From: Acaricomes phytoseiuli DSM 14247
GTDB taxonomy: Bacteria; Actinomycetota; Actinomycetes; Actinomycetales; Micrococcaceae
Length of the DNA stretch: 64,000 nt
Assembly: GCF_000376245.1 (NCBI RefSeq)
Contig: NZ_AQXM01000056.1
Span: forward strand, 1-64,000
Reading direction: 5' to 3'
Below are positions 9,144 to 19,276 of this stretch, piece by piece. The notes under the pieces were generated by a model. It did no database searches and was not told where the DNA came from. It saw nothing but the letters and a program-made list of their open reading frames with translations. The position numbers and the translations under genes are program-made. Each line of letters starts with the position of its first letter. The first letter of the stretch is position 1.

Positions 9144-9833
9144 ATCCCCTGAATCGTCAGCAGCCCGGCTCTGCTGCTCTTCCTCAGCCCGGGCCTGCAG
9201 ACGATAAACGGCCGCCCGGAGTGCCTGCTCCGCATCCACTCCGGGCGCTTGCCGCAGCAGATCCAGGAGCTGCTCCCCGAGCTCTTCCGCGCTGAGCTGG
9301 TCAGGGCTGATCCGCCCAGAGGCCGGTGCCCCGGCCCGACGAAGAGTCTTCTGAGCCAGCATCAGCGCCGGCAAGGCGGCCGGAATGCCCTCGAAAGCCC
9401 CGCGCACCGGATTCTCTTCGCGCTTGACCCGCTGCCATTCCGCATCGACCTGCGCCAGGGCCGCATCAGCATCGACCCTGAGCGTGCCATCCGGAGCAAA
9501 AACATGAGGACTGCGCCGAATGAGTTTCTCAGAGAGCTCGTGCAACACGGATTGGAGGTCGAAATCACCGTTCTCCTCGGCGATCTGAGCGTGCAGCACC
9601 ACTTGGAAGAGCACATCCGCTAGCTCTCCTCGAAGTTCCTCCGCGGACCGGCCCTGCTCGATGGCGTCTACGGCCTCATAGGCCTCTTCGACCAGATAAC
9701 CGAGCAGCGTGCGGTGGTCCTGCGCCCGGGTCCACGGGCAGTGCTCGCGCAGCGCGGAGACGATCCCGCTGAGCCGAGCGACCTCGGCGGCCAGATCTTC
9801 GATGGTACGGCCCTCAGTCCACGCCGATGGCAC
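9132..9833 (-). CDS. mazG: MazG-family nucleoside triphosphate pyrophosphohydrolase
   Basis: A 233-residue house-cleaning enzyme hydrolysing (d)NTPs to NMP and pyrophosphate. The MazG fold is marked by CPWTRAQDHRTLLGYLVEEAYE and the metal-binding EExxE set (EEAYEAVDAIE) followed by LRGELADVLFQVVLHAQIA. The C-terminal region from about residue 140 is less conserved and ends in a Gln/Arg-rich helix. It has one MazG domain, as in mycobacterial MazG, not the doubled E. coli form. Its start overlaps the 3' end of add by 20 bp, so translation is probably coupled to the adenosine deaminase gene. Confidence 0.9.
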   Translation of the reverse strand: MPSAWTEGRTIEDLAAEVARLSGIVSALREHCPWTRAQDHRTLLGYLVEEAYEAVDAIEQGRSAEELRGELADVLFQVVLHAQIAEENGDFDLQSVLHELSEKLIRRSPHVFAPDGTLRVDADAALAQVDAEWQRVKREENPVRGAFEGIPAALPALMLAQKTLRRAGAPASGRISPDQLSAEELGEQLLDLLRQAPGVDAEQALRAAVYRLQARAEEEQQSRAADDSGDSLG

Positions 9834-10971
9834 CCTGAGCCCGGTAGGCCTCGCTCAGGTACTCCGCCAGAGCCTCCCGCTCCTCGAGCGGCAGGAAAGC
9901 CGCCTCGGCAGCATTCAGGCTGAACACCAGTAAGTCGTCGAGGCCGTAGCCGAAAGTCTCCGTGAGCAGCTCGAATTCACCGATGAGCGTGACTCCGCTG
10001 TTCAGCCGGTTATCAGTGTTCACGGTGACCCGGAAACCTGTCTGGTAGAGCAGATCGAAGGGGTGCTCGGCCAGGGCCTGGCCCCACTCCGCAATAGCCC
10101 CGGTCTGCAGATTCGAGCTGGGGCAGATCTCCAGGGCGATCCCGCGATCCCTAACCCAAGCGGCAAGAGCACCGAAGGACACCACGCCCAATTCATCGGC
10201 GTCGTCGTCTTCGGCCAGGACGGCCGTACCATCGTGATATTCCACCTGGAGGTCACGGGCGATGCGCACACCGTGACCGAGCCTGAGCGCCCGGCCGTCG
10301 ACGAGAGCCGACTGGATGCTCTCGAGCCCAGCCGCTTCACCAGCGTGCACGGTCACCGGGAAGTTCTGCTCCGCCAGGTAGCGGAAGGCCTCGGTGAATC
10401 GGGAAGGCAGAAAGCCGTCTTCTGCGCCGGCGATATCGAAGCCGACCGCTCCGCGTTCACGGTGCCGGACGGCGAGCTCGGCGATCTCCATACCCCGGTC
10501 GGCATGCCGCATCGCGGTGATCAACTGACCCACCTGGATCGGCCAGCCCTGCTCAGCAGCGGCTTCAACGCCTTCCTGGAGCCCTTGTTGCACCGCTTCG
10601 ACGGTTTCATCCAGGCTCAGCCCGCGCCGCTGATGCTGTTCCGGCGCCCAGCGCACCTCGCCGTAGACCACGCCATCAGCGGCCAGATCCTCGACGAATT
10701 CCCGCGCCACCCGGCGCAGACCCTCTACGGTCTGCATCACTGCCACCGTGTGCTCGAAGGTCTCCAGGTAGCGGGGCAGCGAACCCGAGTCCGCGGCTTC
10801 CCGGAACCACGTACCCAGGATTTCCGGATCATGGCTCGGCAGCTCATGGCCGATCTGCTCAGCGAGCTCGACAACAGTGGCCGGCCGGAGTCCGCCATCT
10901 AGATGATCGTGCAGGGAGACTTTCGGCAGGGCGGTGAAGTCGATGGCAGATTCAGAAGCGGGGATAGTCAC
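9814..10971 (-). CDS. add: Adenosine deaminase
   Basis: A 385-residue zinc hydrolase turning adenosine and deoxyadenosine into inosine derivatives. Visible features: SLHDHLDGGLRP (the metal HxH pair), HAGEAAG (catalytic/metal His and Glu), RLGHGVRI, EICPSSNLQTG and the Asp pair in VTVNTDNRLNS. Length is slightly above the usual 340-365 because of a 20-residue insertion with acidic residues (AVLAEDDDADELG). It overlaps the end of dedA by 4 bp (ATGA) and the start of mazG by 20 bp, forming a dedA-add-mazG operon that continues the purine-salvage theme of the adjacent nucleoside operon. Confidence 0.93.
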   Translation of the reverse strand: MTIPASESAIDFTALPKVSLHDHLDGGLRPATVVELAEQIGHELPSHDPEILGTWFREAADSGSLPRYLETFEHTVAVMQTVEGLRRVAREFVEDLAADGVVYGEVRWAPEQHQRRGLSLDETVEAVQQGLQEGVEAAAEQGWPIQVGQLITAMRHADRGMEIAELAVRHRERGAVGFDIAGAEDGFLPSRFTEAFRYLAEQNFPVTVHAGEAAGLESIQSALVDGRALRLGHGVRIARDLQVEYHDGTAVLAEDDDADELGVVSFGALAAWVRDRGIALEICPSSNLQTGAIAEWGQALAEHPFDLLYQTGFRVTVNTDNRLNSGVTLIGEFELLTETFGYGLDDLLVFSLNAAEAAFLPLEEREALAEYLSEAYRAQGAIGVD

Positions 10972-11765
10972 GAACTCACTCTACGGGATGCCGGGTCACC
11001 GAAGTTATCAGAATCGTCAGAGTCCTCTGAGCGAGCGGTAGCCGCTTCCTCCGCCTCGATCTCCTCCGCAATGATCTCGGGGTTCACCGACTTCGGATTC
11101 TTCCGATCCAGCCAGTTGTGGAAGAACCGAATCAGATGATCCACGATGAAGCCCATGATCACCGCGAGCACGATGGCGAGCAGGACTCCCAGGAGTTCGT
11201 TGTTCTCGATCCAACGGCCAGCGAAGTTGCCGATGGCCACGCTGTAAGCCGCCCAGCTGATGCAGGCCAGGATGTCGACCCAGACGAATCGCCGCCACGG
11301 GTACTGGGTAGCGCCCGCGGTGAAGTTGACAGCCACTCGGCCCACGGGGATGTACCTGGCGGTCAGGATCAACACGGCACCGCGTTTATCCAGCTCCCGG
11401 CGCGCCCACTGCATTGTCTTTTCCACCTTGGGCTGACGCATCCAGCCAAAACCTGCGGTGCCGATCTTCCTGCCCAGGAAGTAGGCGATATTGTCACCGA
11501 TCGTCGCCCCGACAGCGGTGACCGCCATGAGGTACCAGAGATTGGGCACACCGCCGTTATTGGCGGAGACAGCGGAGAGCGCCACGATCAGGCTCTCGCT
11601 CGGGACGAACATGAAGAAGCCGTCGATCATCGAGAACAGCCCAACCACCGGCACCACCCACCACTGGCTGGCGGAATGGGCGATCAAGCCGTTGAGCGAG
11701 TCGCTCAGACCGCGGATGAAATCGAGAAGGTCCACGGCGGGCGGCTCCTTGCTGGTTTCGAACAC
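10968..11765 (-). CDS. DedA-family membrane protein
   Basis: A 265-residue integral membrane protein of the DedA/SNARE-associated (VTT) family, thought to act as a lipid scramblase or transporter under proton motive force. Family motifs: FSMIDGFFMFVPSESLIV near residues 45-62, the GxxxGDNIAYFLGRKIG block near 90-107, and RYIPVGRVAVNFTAGATQYPWRRF with the essential arginines near 138-160. About five membrane segments. The 50-residue cytoplasmic tail is acidic (EEIEAEEAATARSEDSDDSD). First gene of the operon with add and mazG (ATGA overlap). Confidence 0.9.
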   Translation of the reverse strand: MFETSKEPPAVDLLDFIRGLSDSLNGLIAHSASQWWVVPVVGLFSMIDGFFMFVPSESLIVALSAVSANNGGVPNLWYLMAVTAVGATIGDNIAYFLGRKIGTAGFGWMRQPKVEKTMQWARRELDKRGAVLILTARYIPVGRVAVNFTAGATQYPWRRFVWVDILACISWAAYSVAIGNFAGRWIENNELLGVLLAIVLAVIMGFIVDHLIRFFHNWLDRKNPKSVNPEIIAEEIEAEEAATARSEDSDDSDNFGDPASRRVSS

Positions 11766-11854
11766 ATAGGCATGCGGGCATCAGTTATCCTCCCGCACAA
11801 CGACCAATGATCGAGGGAAGTTCCTTCTTTTCCTTCTATCTATCGTCGCACGTT

Positions 11855-11925
11855 CCTCCACCGAGTGGTCGGTTATGGCGGTTCAGAACGGTTCTGAGCC
11901 GCCATAACCGACCACTCGGTGGAGG
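11855..11925. terminator. Very long intergenic palindrome downstream of deoA
   Basis: A 35-bp inverted repeat with one mismatch (11855-11889 and 11891-11925) around a single central base. It begins 10 bp past the deoA stop and lies upstream of dedA. Stem length is far above that of an ordinary intrinsic terminator and there is no U tract on the minus strand, so it may be a mobile-type palindrome or a double-strand RNA processing site as well as a terminator. Confidence 0.7.
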
Positions 11926-11935
11926 CGGAGGGCGA

Positions 11936-13294
11936 TCAGGCGATGCGATCGATGATGAGCGGGCGCAGCTCCGGGCGAGAGCCTTCCGGGGCGATGGTCA
12001 CGGCATCGGCGAGGGCTTCCCGTGCCCGCTCGAACCGCTCCGGGGTATCCGTGAACAAGGTCATCAACGGCTCCCCGGCACGCACCGAAGCACCCGGATT
12101 CGCATGCAGGCGCACTCCCGCTCCCGCCTGCACAGGGTCTTCCTTGCGGCTGCGGCCCGCGCCCAGACGCCAGGCCGCAATACCCACGCTCAGCGCATCC
12201 AACTCGGTCAGCACACCATCCGCGGGTGCATGGATCACCTCGGATTCCCGGGCCTGCGGCAGCGGAGCCGCAGGATCTCCGCCCTGAGCCGCGATCATCC
12301 GCCGCCAGACATCCATCGCCCGGCCGTCCTTGAGCGCCGCGGCCGGATCCGCCTCGCGGCCCTGGGCATCGCGCGTCACCCCCGCAGCGGCGAGCATCTC
12401 CTCGGCCAACCGCACGGTCAGCTCCACGACGTCCTGAGGGCCGCCACCGGCCAGCACCTCGACGGACTCTTCGACTTCGAGTGCGTTACCCGCGGTCAGA
12501 CCCAGTGGAGTGGACATATCGGTGAGCAGGGCCACCGTATTCACCCCGGCGTCCCGGCCGAGCTCCACCATGGTGCGCGCCAATTCCCGGGCCATGTCCT
12601 CATCCTTCATGAAGGCGCCGGATCCGGTCTTGACGTCGAGCACCAGGGCACCCGTGCCCTCCGCGATCTTCTTGCTCATAATCGACGAAGCGATCAGCGG
12701 AACCGCCTCCACCGTGCCGGTGACATCCCGCAAGGCGTAGAGCTTGCGGTCCGCCGGAGCCAGCCCAGAACCGGCGGAGCAGATCACCGCGCCGACCTCG
12801 TCCAGCTGCCGCAGCATCTCGTCATTGGACAGTGCCGCGCGCCAGCCCGGAATGGTATCCAGCTTGTCCAGAGTGCCGCCGGTGTAGCCGAGGCCCCGGC
12901 CGGAGAGCTGCGGCACGGCGACTCCGAAAACCGCCACGAGCGGGGCCAACGGCAGCGTGATCTTATCGCCGATGCCGCCCGTGGAGTGCTTGTCCGCGGT
13001 GGGCCGCTGCGAGCCGTCACCTGTGCGCAGCACACTGAAGTCCAGCCGCTCCCCCGAGTCGATCATGGCCTGGGTCCAGTGCTGGATCTCCTCGGCGTCC
13101 ATGCCGTTGAGCAGGATCGCCATATTCAGTGCGGCCATCTGCTCCTCGGCGACGACTCCCCGAGTGTAGGCATCGATGATCCAGGCGATCTGCCCCGCAC
13201 TGAGCCGGCCGCGATCCCGTTTGGTGCGGATGACCTCGACCGCGTCGAAGGATTCAACACGCTGAGTTCCAGATCCATCCAACTGGCCGGTCAT
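11936..13294 (-). CDS. deoA: Thymidine phosphorylase
   Basis: A 452-residue enzyme that splits thymidine or deoxyuridine with phosphate to base and deoxyribose-1-phosphate. Motifs: KRDRGRLSAGQIAWIIDAYTRG at the N-terminus, the phosphate site DKHSTGGIGDKITLPLAPLVA near residues 98-118, SGRGLGYTGGTLDKLDTIPG, and the glycine-rich KTGSGAFM near 224. The C-terminal domain carries GAGVRLHANPGASVRAGEP. The order cdd-deoA downstream of a nucleoside ABC transporter gives a complete pyrimidine nucleoside catabolic unit. SD-like GGAAGAGGG precedes the ATG. The long palindrome just past the stop marks the end of the transport operon. Confidence 0.94.
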   Translation of the reverse strand: MTGQLDGSGTQRVESFDAVEVIRTKRDRGRLSAGQIAWIIDAYTRGVVAEEQMAALNMAILLNGMDAEEIQHWTQAMIDSGERLDFSVLRTGDGSQRPTADKHSTGGIGDKITLPLAPLVAVFGVAVPQLSGRGLGYTGGTLDKLDTIPGWRAALSNDEMLRQLDEVGAVICSAGSGLAPADRKLYALRDVTGTVEAVPLIASSIMSKKIAEGTGALVLDVKTGSGAFMKDEDMARELARTMVELGRDAGVNTVALLTDMSTPLGLTAGNALEVEESVEVLAGGGPQDVVELTVRLAEEMLAAAGVTRDAQGREADPAAALKDGRAMDVWRRMIAAQGGDPAAPLPQARESEVIHAPADGVLTELDALSVGIAAWRLGAGRSRKEDPVQAGAGVRLHANPGASVRAGEPLMTLFTDTPERFERAREALADAVTIAPEGSRPELRPLIIDRIA

Positions 13295-13336
13295 CCTCTG
13301 CCCTCTTCCTGTTCGTTGCTTTTCGTGCGAGTTCTT

Positions 13337-13744
13337 CTAGACGAGATCCTGCGGCCCGAAGGCGTCCGGCAGCACCTCGCCCATGGTGCGCACCCCGGAG
13401 ACCGTCATCAGCACCATCCCCGGTGCCCGGTGCTCGTAGAGCAGCTGGCGGCAGCGCCCGCACGGCATGAGCACCTGGCCGTGCTGATCCACACAGTAGA
13501 ACGCGGCGATCTTGCCGCCGCCACTCATCTGCAGAGCACCGACCAGAGTGCATTCCGCGCAGAGGGTCAGCCCGTAGGAGGCGTTCTCCACATTGCAGCC
13601 GGAAACCACGCGCCCGTCGTCGAGCAGCGCGGCGGCACCTACTGGGAAACCTGAGTAAGGTGCGTAGGCTTTCGCGGCGGCCTGGTGCGCAGCCGAAGCC
13701 AGGCGTTCCCAGTCCGCAGCGGAGATCTCTGCTCTGCCGGCCAT
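13337..13744 (-). CDS. cdd: Cytidine deaminase
   Basis: A 135-residue homotetrameric-type enzyme converting cytidine to uridine (and deoxycytidine to deoxyuridine). The zinc site is visible as CAE in TLCAECTLV (Cys plus catalytic Glu) and PCGRCRQ (two Cys). Substrate residues lie in the conserved GCNVENASYG, and the N-terminal AYAPYSGFPVGAA block is standard. It starts 3 bp after the permease stop codon and is followed 42 bp later by deoA, so products of cytidine deamination can pass to a phosphorylase. Confidence 0.95.
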   Translation of the reverse strand: MAGRAEISAADWERLASAAHQAAAKAYAPYSGFPVGAAALLDDGRVVSGCNVENASYGLTLCAECTLVGALQMSGGGKIAAFYCVDQHGQVLMPCGRCRQLLYEHRAPGMVLMTVSGVRTMGEVLPDAFGPQDLV

Positions 13745-13747
13745 GGC

Positions 13748-15064
13748 TCAGGCCTTGACGTAGGCTACGCCGTTGGCGGCAGGCGGCCTGGCGCGGCCCA
13801 CCAACCCGGATACCGCCAGGATGGTCAGCGCATAGGGCAGCATCGCCAGGAAGGCCCCGTCCACCGGGGTCACCGCGATGGAGAGGATATTCTGCAAATT
13901 GCCCGCCACGCCGAAGAGCAGCGCCGCCAAGAACGCCCCGATGGGGTTCCACCGGCCGAAGATCATCGCGGCGAGGGCAATGAAGCCCAGCCCGCCGGAC
14001 ATGTCTTTGCTGAACGAACTGACCGCCACCAAGGTGAAATACGAACCGCCGAGGCCGGCCACGGCACCGCCCAGGCTCACGTTCCAGAACCGCACCCGGT
14101 TGACTTTCACGCCCACGGTATCCGCCGCTTTGGGGTATTCGCCCACGGCCCGGACGCGCAGCCCCCAGCGGGTGCGGAACAGAGCGAACCACAGGCCAAA
14201 GACAAGAACCAGCATCAGATAACCCAGGATCGTCTGCTCGAAGAACACCGGCCCCAGCACGGGGATGTCTTTGAGCAGTGGGATGCCGAGCACCGGCAGC
14301 CTGGGCGGCTGGTTGTACAGGGCGGCACCGGAGTCCTTCATGAGCTTGTCGAAGAGGAAGCCGGTCAGCCCGGAGACCAGCACGTTGAGCACCACGCCGA
14401 CGATGATCTGATTGACCAGGTACTTGATGCTGAAGACCGCGAGCACCAGGGAGACGAGCACCCCGGCCAGGGCCGCGGCGAGCATCGCCACGAGGGCGTT
14501 GCCGGTCATCGTGCCGACCAGGGCTGCGGTGAAGGCACCGCCGAGCAGCTGGCCCTCGATGGCGATGTTGATCACCCCGGCCCGCTCGCAGAGCACGCCG
14601 GATAGTGAACCGTAGACGATCGGCACCACGATCAGCATGGAGCCGGTGAGCATCCCGACCAGGCTCACGGTCTGCGCCTGGGTTCCCGCGACGATCCAGA
14701 TCATGAAGCCGATGACGAAGAGCACGGCGAAAACGCTGTTGAGCCAGCCGGTGGTCCGGCCCACCGTACGCACCTGGAAGTACGCCAGCACCGCCAGCGC
14801 CACGAGCCCCAGGGCGAGAACCCAGCCGAACGCTTTAGCGCCCAGCACCAGCGGGGCCAGCTGAATCGCATCGCGATCCTGGGAGAGCCGGAACGTCGCC
14901 GATCCGTCCGGGCCCAGAATCGCAAAGCCTAGCAGCGCGACAACCGCGAGGATCCCCATCACCACGGGGGTTTTCCAGTGCCGCAGCTTCGGCGCGGAAG
15001 CTGCCTGGTCTCCGGGCTGCCCGGTGGGGTCTGTCTGTCCTGTGACGGAGCTGATCTGGCTCAT
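13748..15064 (-). CDS. Nucleoside ABC transporter permease (BmpD/YufQ type)
   Basis: A 438-residue permease of the BPD_transp_2 (branched-chain/ribose-like) family. About 40 N-terminal residues are polar and cytoplasmic, followed by roughly ten membrane helices. Conserved family stretches include IYGSLSGVLCERAGVINIAIEGQLLGGAF, PLGFIALAA-type FIALAAMIFGRWNPIGAF near the C-terminus, and LRVRAVGEYPKAADTVG. It overlaps the second permease by 4 bp (ATGA) and is followed 3 bp later by cdd. Together with the BMP lipoprotein and ATPase it forms a complete nucleoside importer. Confidence 0.9.
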   Translation of the reverse strand: MSQISSVTGQTDPTGQPGDQAASAPKLRHWKTPVVMGILAVVALLGFAILGPDGSATFRLSQDRDAIQLAPLVLGAKAFGWVLALGLVALAVLAYFQVRTVGRTTGWLNSVFAVLFVIGFMIWIVAGTQAQTVSLVGMLTGSMLIVVPIVYGSLSGVLCERAGVINIAIEGQLLGGAFTAALVGTMTGNALVAMLAAALAGVLVSLVLAVFSIKYLVNQIIVGVVLNVLVSGLTGFLFDKLMKDSGAALYNQPPRLPVLGIPLLKDIPVLGPVFFEQTILGYLMLVLVFGLWFALFRTRWGLRVRAVGEYPKAADTVGVKVNRVRFWNVSLGGAVAGLGGSYFTLVAVSSFSKDMSGGLGFIALAAMIFGRWNPIGAFLAALLFGVAGNLQNILSIAVTPVDGAFLAMLPYALTILAVSGLVGRARPPAANGVAYVKA

Positions 15065-16348
15065 GCTGAGGCCTGCTTCCCCGCTGTTTTACCCGTTGTT
15101 GCAGTATTCGCATCATCGCTGCCGGGGGTACGCGGATCGTTCTTCCCCGGCCCGGCGAACCGGCCCAGGCCGAAGATCCGACGCACCAGCGGCGGCGCGG
15201 CGATGAAGAGCACGATCAAGGACTGGATCACCAGCACAATGTCGATGCTCAGACCCGCCTGGACGGACATGGTCTGACCGCCGGCTTTGAAGGCTCCGAA
15301 GAGCAGCGCGGCGAAGAACGTGCCCCAGGGGGTTGAGCGGCCCAGCAGCGCCACGGTGATCGCGTCGAAGCCAATGCTGCCTGCGATATCGCTGTCCAGG
15401 GTGCGTTCGGTGCCCGCAAGCTGCGCGGCACCCGCCAGGCCCGCCAGCGCACCGGCGATGGACATGACGATGATGTAGCCGCGGCCGACGCTCATTCCGG
15501 CGGTCTTGGCGGCATGCTGATTCGCCCCGATGGCTCGGAGTTCGAAGCCGAGGGTCGAGCGGTTGATGAGCCAGGCCACCAGGAACACCGCGATGACCGC
15601 GAGTAGCAGGGAATAGTTGAGCCGCAGCCCGGGGATGATCGCCGGGAACATCGCGGATTCGGGCATCGGCGAGCTGATCGGCTGAGCGCCCTCAGGGGCT
15701 TTGTAGACCGTGCGCAGCAGAAAGTCGAGGAAGTACTGGGCGATGTAGTTGAGCATGATCGTCACGATCACCTCATGCGCTCCGGTCCGGGCCTTGAGCA
15801 GGCCGACCACCCCGCCCCAAATCGCGCCGCCGATGGCGCCGCCGACGATCACCACCAACAGGTGCAGAACCGGCGGGAGATCCAGGCCGAAGCCGATGCC
15901 GCCGGCGAAGATCGCGCCGAGGATGATCTGCCCTTTGGCCCCGATGTTGAACAGCCCGGCACGGAAGGCCACCGTGACCGAGAGCCCGGCCAGGATGAGC
16001 GGAGTGGCCTGGGTCAGAGTCTCGATGATGCCGAATCTGCCGGTGACCGTCCGGGCGCTCGGGTTGAACGTCGCGCCCTGGATCAGTGCGCCGTAGGCTC
16101 CGGCGATGGCGGCCCAGGCGGCGGCTAAGGTGTCCCCCGGACGGGCGAAGAAGTATCCGGCGGCGCGCGCCACGCGATCGTCGGTGACGGCGATGAGCAC
16201 CGCACCCACGATCATCGCGAGAAGTACCGCGAGCACCGAAACCAGGGCCGGGCCGGTGGTGATCTCGCGCAGCAGTTGCCGGTTCTTCTGCTCTTCCGGC
16301 GGTGCGCCCCCGGATGCTGCCGGCGCCTTGCGCTCCGGCTGAGCTGGC

Positions 16349-16356
<8 letters not shown>
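15061..16356 (-). CDS. Nucleoside ABC transporter permease (BmpC/YufP type)
   Basis: A 431-residue permease pairing with the neighbouring 438-residue one. It has a polar N-terminal 30 residues, about nine to ten membrane helices, and the family stretches LTVAFRAGLFNIGAKGQIILG, the cytoplasmic loop LLKARTGAHEVIVTIMLNYIA and ELRAIGANQHAAKTAGMSVGR. The C-terminal 40 residues are polar (Thr, Gly, Lys). The start overlaps the end of the ATPase gene by 8 bp and the end overlaps the next permease by 4 bp, so all four transporter genes are translationally linked. Confidence 0.9.
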
Positions 16357-17902
<1,546 letters not shown>

Positions 17903-17927
17903 TCAGTCGGCCAATCTTGAAAGCGGG

Positions 17928-17969
17928 CTGCGGCCTGGCGGCTCATCGAGTCTCAGCGCCAGGCCGCAG
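17928..17969 (-). terminator. Intercistronic hairpin between lipoprotein and ATPase genes
   Basis: A perfect 13-bp stem (17928-17940 and 17957-17969), GC-rich, loop of 16 nt, between the BMP lipoprotein stop and the ATPase start. In binding-protein importers such a stem commonly stabilises the upstream message or attenuates the downstream genes so that the binding protein is made in excess; that is the likely role here. Confidence 0.6.
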
Positions 17970-17988
17970 TGCCGGTGATTCCGGTGTA

Positions 17989-19092
17989 TTACTTGGGGCT
18001 GGCGACAGAGTTCACCGTGATCTTGCCGTCGATGATGTCCTGCTTGATCTGATCGACATCCGCGCTGAGCTCAGCGGGGACCGTGTCGGCTAGGTCATGA
18101 TACGGAGCCAGGTCTACGCCCTGGTTGGCCAGGGTGCCGATATAGGGGCTGGCGTCGAACTGCCCCTCGGTATCGGTCTTGATGACCTCTTCCACAGCGT
18201 CTTTCATCTTCTTCAGCACCGAGGTGAGGATCACGGACTGATACGCCGGAGCGGTCTCGTAGCCGTCCGAGTCGACCCAGATCAGCTTGACGTCTTTGCC
18301 ATCGCGATTGGCCGCTAGGACAGCGTCGCCAGCACCGGTGCCGAGCGGACCGGCCACGGGCATCACGATGTCCGCTCCCTCATTGATGAGGTTCTGCGCG
18401 TTCTTGGTGCCTTCCTGGATGATCTCGAAGGTATTCGCGAAAGCGCCCTGTTGAGTCTCCTTGTTCCAGCCCAAGACCTCGACGCTCTGGCCCTTCTGCT
18501 GGTTGTAGTACTGAACCCCGTCGTAGAAGCCGTCCATGAAGATCGTCACCGTGGGCAGTTTCACTCCGCCGAAGGTGCCGACCTTGCCGGTTTTACTGCT
18601 TCCCGCTGCGAGGTATCCGGCGAGGAATGCCGCCTGAGCGGTGTCATAGATGACGGGCTTCACATTGGGCAGGTCGATCTGATTGTCATCGATGATCGTG
18701 AACTTGGCCTCCGGGTTGGCCTCCGCCGTGGCCTTCGTCGCATCGGAGAGCATGAAGCCGACCGTCACGGTCATATTGCAGTTGGCCTGCATCATCTGGT
18801 TCAGGTTCGGCACGAAGTCGGACTTGCTGCTGGACTGCGCTTTCCGGACCTGGATGCCCAGATCTTTCTCGGTCTGCTTGAGCCCGTCATAGCTGGACTG
18901 GTTGAAGGAGCGGTCATCAAACCCGCCGGAGTCGGAGACGATGCAGCCGATGTAGTCGCTATTGGCGCCATCGGCATTAGAGGCGCTGTCCGGCGGAGTC
19001 CCGCAGGCGCTGAGCACTAGCGCGCCGATGCCGAAAGCGGCGACAGCGACGGTGCTGTGCCGGGCGCTGCGTGAGGACGTGAGTCTAGCCAA
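17989..19092 (-). CDS. BMP-family nucleoside-binding lipoprotein
   Basis: A 367-residue substrate-binding lipoprotein of the basic membrane protein (BMP/Med/PnrA) family, which binds purine and pyrimidine nucleosides. From the TTG at 19092 it has a short basic stretch, a hydrophobic helix and the lipobox LSAC, giving a lipidated Cys near residue 30. Family blocks: VSDSGGFDDRSFNQSSYDGLK, PVAGPLGTGAGDAVL and LIWVDSDGYETAP. TTG is chosen because GGAGGA lies 4 nt upstream; the open frame extends 20 codons further without signal-peptide character. First gene of the nucleoside operon. Confidence 0.9.
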   Translation of the reverse strand: MARLTSSRSARHSTVAVAAFGIGALVLSACGTPPDSASNADGANSDYIGCIVSDSGGFDDRSFNQSSYDGLKQTEKDLGIQVRKAQSSSKSDFVPNLNQMMQANCNMTVTVGFMLSDATKATAEANPEAKFTIIDDNQIDLPNVKPVIYDTAQAAFLAGYLAAGSSKTGKVGTFGGVKLPTVTIFMDGFYDGVQYYNQQKGQSVEVLGWNKETQQGAFANTFEIIQEGTKNAQNLINEGADIVMPVAGPLGTGAGDAVLAANRDGKDVKLIWVDSDGYETAPAYQSVILTSVLKKMKDAVEEVIKTDTEGQFDASPYIGTLANQGVDLAPYHDLADTVPAELSADVDQIKQDIIDGKITVNSVASPK

Positions 19093-19130
19093 GGTTCCTC
19101 CAGAGAGAAGTACTGAGTGAGTCCGGCAGG

Positions 19131-19169
19131 GAGACCTCCAATACCGCAGCATGCAGTATCGGAGGTCTC
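19131..19169. repeat. Inverted repeat upstream of the nucleoside operon
   Basis: A 14-bp inverted repeat with one mismatch (19131-19144 and 19156-19169, arms GAGACCTCC...GGAGGTCTC), loop 11 nt. It lies 39 bp before the lipoprotein start and 108 bp past the stop of the preceding oxidoreductase. It could be a terminator for that gene or an operator/leader element for the nucleoside operon; there is no U tract to decide. Confidence 0.5.
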
Positions 19170-19276
19170 ACCGGCTACCCGGGCGAACGGAGCTCCGGGA
19201 TGTGGTCCCCCCATCCTAAACCATGCTGTGGCAGTGCTCACACTTGCGCTGCCCATCAGCCTGGCGGAAGCTCGCG

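Noticed and set aside
11807-13654. 615-codon plus-strand open frame
   Set aside because: It lies opposite deoA and cdd, is rich in His/Arg/Gly as expected for an antisense frame in high-GC DNA, and has no family resemblance.
13254-14192. 312-codon minus-strand frame across cdd and a permease
   Set aside because: Overlaps two well-supported genes in another frame; composition (Arg/Gly) is that of a shadow frame.
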